This document shows, piece by piece, positions 58,040 to 64,000 of a stretch of 64,000 bases of DNA. A program made the translations under genes and the position numbers. The notes under the pieces were generated by a model. It saw only the letters and a list, made by a program, of their open reading frames with translations. It ran no database searches and was not told the origin of the DNA. Every line of letters starts with the position of its first letter. The first letter of the stretch is position 1. The DNA comes from Bathymodiolus brooksi (taxonomy: Eukaryota > Mollusca > Bivalvia > Mytilida > Modiolidae): contig OY804588.1 in NCBI GenBank assembly GCA_963680875.1, positions 72,626,829-72,690,828 of the forward strand, written 5' to 3'.

Positions 58040-58525
58040 AGTAAATAGATTAAACAAACCAAAAGATATATCAGTATCACTAAGAAGTGTGATAAGTCTA
58101 TCACAGTGATTTATAACACTATGTCTCTGACTGCAGGGGCGCACCCCCCCCCCCCCCCCTAAAATTGGAAAAAATATGATTTTTTTGCATAAAATCGTGA
58201 TTTTTCACACAAAATACCCCAAAAATTTTCGTCCCTCCCTGCACACGGTGCAATTTTTTTTTAAGTGCACCTCCCCTAACTTGAAATCCTGGATCCACCC
58301 CTGGACTGTACTGTATCAGTATCACTAAGAAGAGTGATATGTCTATCACAGTGATTTATAACGCTATGTTTCTGACTGTACTGTATCAGTATTACTAAGA
58401 AGAGTGATATGTCTATCACAGTGATTTATAACACTATGTTTCTGACTGTACTGTAACAGTATTACTAAGAAGAGTGATATGTCTATCACAGTGATTTATC
58501 ATGCTATGTTTCTGACTGGTATGTA
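58040..58525. repeat. 70-bp tandem repeat (~4 copies), inverse of the 46-bp repeat
   Basis: Unit GTACTGTATCAGTATTACTA then AGAAGAGTGATATGTCTATC and ACAGTGATTTATAACACTAT with GTTTCTGACT. Starts of GTCTATCACAG are at 58341, 58411 and 58481, with one earlier copy near 58096. TCTATCACAGTGATTTATNA is the reverse complement of part of the upstream 46-bp unit. A MITE splits the array. Confidence 0.88.
58134..58303. mobile_element. 170-bp MITE with CAGGGG...CCCCTG ends
   Basis: The ends CAGGGG and CCCCTG are inverted. GACTG flanks both sides (58129-58133 and 58304-58308), a 5-bp duplication within the 70-bp repeat. It contains poly(C) and poly(T) runs. The family is uncertain: the ends resemble hAT MITEs, but those usually make 8-bp duplications. 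Confidence 0.75.
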
Positions 58526-58972
58526 TAGACAAACTTGCATTAATGATCATTTCATTTAAATTATCTGTCACCCTGCCATAAGCGGGAATTTCAAAACCCT
58601 CTCGACCAGAATTACGTTTTATTTTAAATCAAATAAGTGGTTACCTCACTACCACTGTAAGCAGTAACTCAAAAAGTTCAGTTTACCAGGATTTATTGGT
58701 CACTTTTCATCTTAGACTTTAAAAATCATCATGATCATTGATATTTGACTTCTGAGGTGCTCTCAGTACATAAAAGTACTAATTAAGCTATCAAGTTATT
58801 GTAAAAAGCACAGCAGGTGATTTTATAAAAATAAAAGAAAAAAAACCTGATTATATGAGTTGTCATGGTTAAATTAAACTAAATGTTACTTGGGTTGTAA
58901 CAAACTTTAGGGGACCAGAATAATTTGTTTGTTATAACTGTAATTCGCTATATGGATATAACAAACTTGGTA
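58521..58972. other. Intergenic sequence
   Basis: AT-rich, no gene or repeat recognised. Confidence 0.5.
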
Positions 58973-59258
58973 AGGGACGGACCAATTAACTTGAAGGGGG
59001 GGGTTATGGTTTTTTTTCGAAAAAAAAATATTCTGATTCCCAATGTTGCTGAAAAAAATATTCTGATTTTGGTGGAGGAAAATAAAAATCTGATTCAGAG
59101 TTTTTGTCATATAACCTAATGTTAAATTCTGGAGAAAAAAAATTGCACTTCGCGCGACAAAATAAATATTCTAACCATTGTGTTGTCCGAAAAAAAAATT
59201 CTGAACGAAACAAACTACCATAGCCCCCCCCACCCTGCAAGTTAAATGGTCGGTCCCT
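58973..59258. mobile_element. 286-bp MITE with ~21-bp TIRs
   Basis: Left AGGGACGGACCAATTAACTT plus GAAGGGGGG. Right CCCTGCAAGTTAAATGGTCG plus GTCCCT, its imperfect reverse complement. The interior carries several AAATATTCTGATT-like copies and poly(A) runs. Frames through it on both strands are incidental. Confidence 0.8.
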
Positions 59259-60363
59259 ATTACAAATATAAGAAATTCATTATACAGGTGTTACTAAATT
59301 TAAGAGTGGAAGAGAAAATTAAAACAAGGATTATTTTTTTCATTTGTCACTAGAATAAAGAAACATGAATATATTATTTAAAAGTGAATATTCTTTTCTT
59401 TTTTTTTTTGGATTCCTGGAAATAGTTTGTCCAGTGGATGCTTCCAATGATGGACTTGGATAACGGGGTCAGTTTTTTTTTGTCACAATGAAAAAAAGTC
59501 AACTTTTATTTTGTTTTATTATAGAAAATAATTCATCAGTGATTTCATCAATAACTTAAAGGCAATTCTGTATTTAAGACAGCTTTTTTTTACTCTTAAG
59601 ACCAAACAGCTGATCATTCATTCACCGGTGAATATATTTATAATTATTTGATATTTACGTCTTTATTCTGCTGAGTACATGTACATGTACATTTAGGTCA
59701 TTAAGTTTCATGTCTTTTAGTCAATTAATTAATGGCAAAATTTTATTTTTGGATTAATTTTCGAAACCTTGCATTTCAATTCAGGGTTACTTTGCTAAAA
59801 CTATAGACAATCTGTTAGTAGAATAGTATGTCCAACTTATTTATATTTTATTCTTTATTATATTTTATGTTCAATATTTTATTTCAACAAATTGATGACC
59901 ATTGTTTATGACTAATTGATATTAAATCTGTTACAAGTATCATTTATGATTTATTTGTCCTAAGATTAATGGTCTTTAACCAAAAGACCCTACCTTTCTA
60001 ATAGCTGAAAGCATTCACTAACCCTGCTATTGTACTGTCCATACTTATGTTGTCATTCATTTCTGTGATAGTATGTGGTCTTTTTGAGTGGAAGCCAGTT
60101 TGTGCAGATTCTTAGCATTTGTTTATGTATGTATATCTGGAGATCCAATTATCAAAAGAGGGGATTTGGGATCATCAACTGGTATAATCCCTGCCACATT
60201 TTTGTGCCTTCCCAATCAGAATCTGGATTTCCAACACCATATGTTGTGGTCTTTCTTAGAGTTCTCCTATAGTCATCTTGTATGGATATTAAATTTGAAG
60301 ACAACGGATACCAACAGTTTTAGTGAAAGGGTTATGTAAGGATTACTATCTACCTGTAATCAA
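59259..60363. other. AT-rich intergenic sequence
   Basis: Several T-rich runs. Two overlapping short + frames at 60075-60339 have no recognisable domain. No gene was called. Confidence 0.5.
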
Positions 60364-61102
60364 TTAGACCAACGTTTTAGCTCATTTTGTCATAAGGATC
60401 ATGTGAGTTATTGTCCAAGATGACTGCCACTGCAGAGCTCGATTGGAAAATAATTTTAGACCAACTTTTTAGCTCATTTTGTCAAAAGAATCAAGTGAGC
60501 TATTGCCCAAGACAACTGCCACTGCAGAGCTCGATTGGAAAATAATTTTAGACCAACGTTTTAGCTCATTTTGTCAAAAGGATCATGTGAGCTATTGCCC
60601 AAGACGACTGCCACTGCAGAGCTCGATTGGAAAATAATTTTAGACCAACGTTTTAGCTCATTTTGTAAAAAGGATCATGTGAGCTATTGCCCAAGACGAC
60701 TGCCACTGCAGAGCTCGATTAGAAAATAATTTTAGACCAACGTTTTAGCTCATTTTGTCAAAAGGATCGTGTGAGCTATTGCCCAAGACGACTGCCACTG
60801 CAGAGCTCGATTGGAAAATAATTTTAGACTAACGTTTTAGCTCATTTTGTCAAAAGGATCATGTGAGCTATTGCCCAAGACGGCTGCCACTGCAGAGCTC
60901 GATTGGAAAATAATTTTAGACCAACGTTTTAGCTCATTTTGTCAAAAGGATCATGTGAGCTATTACCCAAGACGACTGCCACTGCAGAGCTCGATTGGAA
61001 AATAATTTTAGACCAACGTTTTAGCTTATTTTGTCAAAAGGATCATGTGAGCTATTGCCCAAGTCGACTGCCACTGCAGAGCTCAATTGGAAAATAATTT
61101 TA
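60364..61102. repeat. 92-bp tandem repeat (8 copies)
   Basis: Unit TTTTAGACCAACGTTTTAGC then TCATTTTGTCAAAAGGATCA, TGTGAGCTATTGCCCAAGAC, GACTGCCACTGCAGAGC and TCGATTGGAAAATAA. Copies differ by few substitutions. Within each unit TTTTAGCTCA and TGTGAGCTA are partly inverted. Confidence 0.96.
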
Positions 61103-61256
61103 ATCTATTTCTCTGGAACCATTTATTCCGATAAATGGAAATTTGTCTTAAATATTCCTCTGCAAAATGTACATATTGTGTGAAAGAATAGCAGCTACCA
61201 CAGAACAATAGCTTAAAATGATGGGAAGAATTAATTAGTTTTATTTACAGGTTAGA

Positions 61257-61500
61257 GTTATGGTGTTTAACGTCACTTTCAACAATATTTTACTTATATC
61301 CTGGCGGTCAGTTTTAATGGTGGAAGAAACCGGAGTACCCAGAGACCTGTCACAAGTAACTGACAAACTTTATCACATAATGTTGTATAGAGTATGCCTC
61401 GCCATGAATGGTGTGGAATTCAAAACTTCAGTGGTGATGGTCACTGATTGCACAGATAATTGTAAATCCAACTACCATAAGATCACGACAGCCCCAATAA
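61257..61500 (-). mobile_element. tRNA-derived SINE copy
   Basis: Reverse complement of the family: GGTGTTTAACGTCACTTTCA, CTGGCGGTCAG, GACAAACTTTATCACATAAT, and at right the tRNA-like head AACTACCATAAGATCACGAC. The B box is decayed. Confidence 0.88.
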
Positions 61501-61736
61501 GTTTGTTTTCAACCATGACTGAAGCCAAACTACACGAATGATCATTAGTTGGTCCTATTACATAGTTTGTATTCATATTGGATCGGCAACTTTAGGAGTA
61601 ATCAATGAATCGTACAAGGTTCCTCATTTCATAATCCGATTCCGAGATGGCAGATAACGCAACACATAGTTTGAGATAATACCATTTGAGCAAAATATTT
61701 GTAAAGTCTTCCCTGTAACGACGTAACCCTTTGAAA

Positions 61737-61775
61737 GTTTTCAACAATATTTCAGTTATATCGTGGTGGTCAGTG
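61737..61775 (-). mobile_element. SINE 3'-end fragment
   Basis: TTTTCAACAATATTTCAGTT then ATATCGTGGTGGTCAG is the reverse complement of the SINE 3' domain, truncated on both sides. Confidence 0.7.
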
Positions 61776-61902
61776 CTCGTGCATAAAAATGATTTTTAAA
61801 CGAACGCAAAAAATTAGAGTGCTACCAAAAATACCTTGCAGCAGTTTCCCTTAGTTGGTGTGACACAAAATTGACTGAAATATTGTTTATATTATTCTAT
61901 TA

Positions 61903-63164
61903 CTGTAAACCAACTTTTGTTCGCGTGCTATAAACCTTCGCGACTTTCGCGGTAGAGTCCAAACCTGTGGTAAAAATAATATATACCTACACCCATTGTA
62001 ATTTATGACGTCATCGACAATTTATAACGATATTTTACCAATTTTTACATATTAGAATCGAAATAATTCATGGAAGCCATATGTATATATTGTTTTTACC
62101 ACGGGTAGGCCTTTGTCAGTTTTTTACGCCTCGCTAACGCCCAGGATAAAACTTCGCGACATAAAGGCCTATCCGTGGTAAAAACAATATATACATATGG
62201 CTTCCATGAATTATTTCTTAAACAAACACCATATAGCGTAATGTATTTTCTGGTATAGATCAATATCCGTTAGACAACACAAAGTCATGTATACGTAGTT
62301 AAATTTGGGGGGGTCATGTAAATTAACATAATTAATTTTCAAAAGAACTTTATTTGTAAGATACTGACAATTATATGGTATACACAGGATTTTATTCCAC
62401 AGTATTACAATTTTTCTGCATTAAAATTTATAAAGTTACGCGTTGGCAAATATAATTAAAGTGAAGAAAGTTATCGAAATGTGTTCAAAACAGGCTTTAT
62501 AATTATACATGTATATTGTAGTATAAAGTGCCGTGAGCATAATGTTGACAGGTAATTAAAAGCGTTTGATTGTAATAATCAGCTGGGATTATAAAATCAA
62601 AAATTGCTGTCACCTATAAGTACGTTGATAATTGAAACTATTAATCAACGGGGATAATCCGATAATCATTCGAAAAACAAACGAGTTCAACTACAACATT
62701 ATGACATCTTGGTCTAACATGTTCTATAATATAAACTTTTTTTCGTTTTTTGAGAAAATAGCACAGGTGACAAATTTATTATATGATAATAAAAACTGGA
62801 CAAAAATATACACACTTAATTATGGAGTTGGCATAAAACAACAATCAATCAATTAAAAGGTACTGGATTGTTGTAGGTTATAATAATGCTGTATTGATGA
62901 CTGTCAATTAAAACATGTAGAAATGTTGAAGATATTTAAAAAGGAAAACTCTAGTACATATGTTTTCACGAAATCAATGAGGTATGTCAATCGAACGATC
63001 AATAATATAATGCGAAAGACAACTCTTGTTATAAAAAAAAAACCAACCGATGTCGGCGGCGATGTAGACCAAAGTCATACCGCGAAAAATTTGAACTTTT
63101 AGCATTTTGGTTATCGCGAAACTGTCTTGAAGCAGAAAAACGCGAAACATAAGTTTGTTTACAG
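61903..63164. mobile_element. 1.26-kb TIR element with TA flanks (mariner-type, non-autonomous)
   Basis: Left end CTGTAAACCAACTTTTGTTC plus GCG. Right end CGCGAAACATAAGTTTGTTT plus ACAG, its imperfect reverse complement. TA lies at 61901-61902 and 63165-63166. Further CGCGA-rich pairing continues inward (TTCGCGACTTTCGCGGT versus ACCGCGAAAAATTT). A hairpin element (62058-62219) is nested inside. No transposase was seen. Confidence 0.7.
62058..62219. mobile_element. Fold-back MITE, about 160 bp, nested
   Basis: Left arm GAAATAATTCATGGAAGCCA then TATGTATATATTGTTTTTAC. Right arm is its reverse complement to ATGAATTATTTC. GGCCTTTGTC/GACATAAAGGCC also pair. The loop contains GCCTCGCTAACGCCC. The ends match those of the hairpin at 23748-23904, so the two are probably one family with different interiors. 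Confidence 0.8.
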
Positions 63165-63165
63165 T

Positions 63166-63277
63166 ATTGTCTTCTCCTGAGGGAGCTGTTCTCCTATATT
63201 GTTATCAGGTGAGGCGAGGGCACTATACCTCACCAGACAACACTATAGGAAAACTGTTTCAGAGGCAGAAGACAATG
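63166..63277. repeat. Hairpin / fold-back element, about 112 bp
   Basis: ATTGTCTTCTCCTGAGGGAG / CAGAGGCAGAAGACAAT pair at the ends and CTATATTGTTATCAGGTGAG / CTCACCAGACAACACTATAG pair inside. The loop holds GCGAGGGC. Confidence 0.75.
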
Positions 63278-64000
63278 ATATTTTATAGTACATAACATCT
63301 CATTCTGGAAAAAAAAGAAGAAAAAAAAGTGAATTCGTTGGCCTTTATATTGCGAAACCTCACCATATTGACAGCAAAACAATAAACACCTACAACGCCA
63401 TCTATTTCTTTTTATTTCTTTATTGTCTTATTCTTCCTGTTAACATATCCAGGTTTCCAAGTGATAAAATTACAATATTGAAGTAAAATAAAAAATATAA
63501 TTTCATTTTACAATTAACATTTTAAATTTCCCAATAAAATATATTCTGTACTACATTTTTTTTTTATTCACACCAATATATCAACAATACAAACTGTATA
63601 AAAAAGATAGAACTACCATGAAAACATCGTGCGTCGGTTATTTTATATCCACAATAAAAGTGGGTTACATTGTGATTTGTGGAAAGATTTTTTTCTAATA
63701 TAATAGATAAGTTATTTAATTCAATTTTAGAACTACAGAATTCATTTAATATCAATTTCAGACGCTGTCTATTTTAGTGGATTTAAATCTTGCCAAAAAT
63801 ATATAAAAATAACGTGGAAAAATCTATGCCACAGGTATAGTGCCAGCAGGGAAATTGCTTGAAACTAGTATAGTTCTTGTTGCTATTTATAGTCACCCAT
63901 TGTCAAGTGTACTGTTTAAAAATAGTAAACACTAATCATCCAATCAAAATAAAGCATTTCCATATGTTATAAGTTTAGTACACATTTTGTTGTTGGAAGG
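63278..64000. other. AT-rich right edge of the window
   Basis: No gene, RNA gene or recognisable repeat was seen. Short open frames have no domain content. Confidence 0.5.

Noticed and set aside
58907..59240. Frames on both strands rich in Phe/Lys runs
   Set aside because: They are explained by the 286-bp MITE with poly(A)/poly(T) interior.
62632..62856. 74-codon + frame
   Set aside because: It lies inside the TA-flanked element, is AT-rich, and has no motif or gene signals.

Overview
This is a eukaryotic, AT-rich window, most likely from a mollusc (probably a bivalve). That is inferred from spliced genes with metazoan protein content, a tRNA-derived SINE of a type I associate with molluscan genomes, non-LTR and cut-and-paste transposon debris, and very heavy minisatellite content. 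No prokaryotic gene layout, CRISPR array or operon was seen.

Two real protein-coding genes are recognisable, both on the + strand. (1) The 3' part of a BAG6 (BAT3/Scythe) orthologue: five coding exons at 11378-11508, 12455-12670, 22608-22814, 24563-24670 and 29998-30258. All joins are phase 0, giving the last ~306 codons including the nuclear localisation segment and the BAG-like tail. (2) A complete-looking VHL orthologue of 159 aa in two coding exons (49363-49696 and 57563-57708), joined at the phase-1 intron position used between human VHL exons 2 and 3. A third possible gene is a short PHD-finger ORF near 44.8-45.1 kb. BAG6 serves membrane-protein and misfolded-protein quality control and VHL is a cullin E3 substrate receptor. 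Nothing in the sequence links the two beyond proximity.

The rest is repeats. By my boundaries roughly half of the 64 kb (about 32 kb) is tandem array: 59-bp units (1-6902, three blocks), 50-bp and 26-bp units (13.0-13.9 kb), ~43-bp units (14.0-22.6 kb, ~200 copies), 34-bp units (25.7-30.0 kb, three blocks), 24-bp units (30.8-31.3 kb), 33-bp palindromic units (31.6-33.5 kb), 25-bp units (33.7-34.0 kb), a second 24-bp satellite (35.3-41.6 kb, ~260 copies), 55-bp units (50.8-53.1 kb), 42-bp units (53.3-57.2 kb, ~90 copies) and 92-bp units (60.4-61.1 kb). The largest arrays sit inside BAG6 and VHL introns or between the genes. Several abut splice acceptors. Long open frames in these arrays arise from periodicity and I do not call them genes.

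Mobile elements are mostly small DNA transposons or MITEs with visible terminal inverted repeats (2541-4528, ~7774-11180, 27640-28919, 32208-33144, 42855-43349, 58134-58303, 58973-59258, 61903-63164). There are also fold-back hairpins, about ten SINE copies or fragments, three non-LTR reverse transcriptase remnants and a possible MULE-type fragment. Many insertions lie inside the tandem arrays and split them.

The most interesting observation is that the 8.6-kb, ~43-bp array ends directly in the 3' splice site of a BAG6 exon. Its unit contains a branch-point-like TTAAC and pyrimidine-rich stretches but essentially no AG dinucleotide, so the array reads as a very long AG-exclusion zone. The second is a local duplication of the VHL exon 2 splice acceptor.
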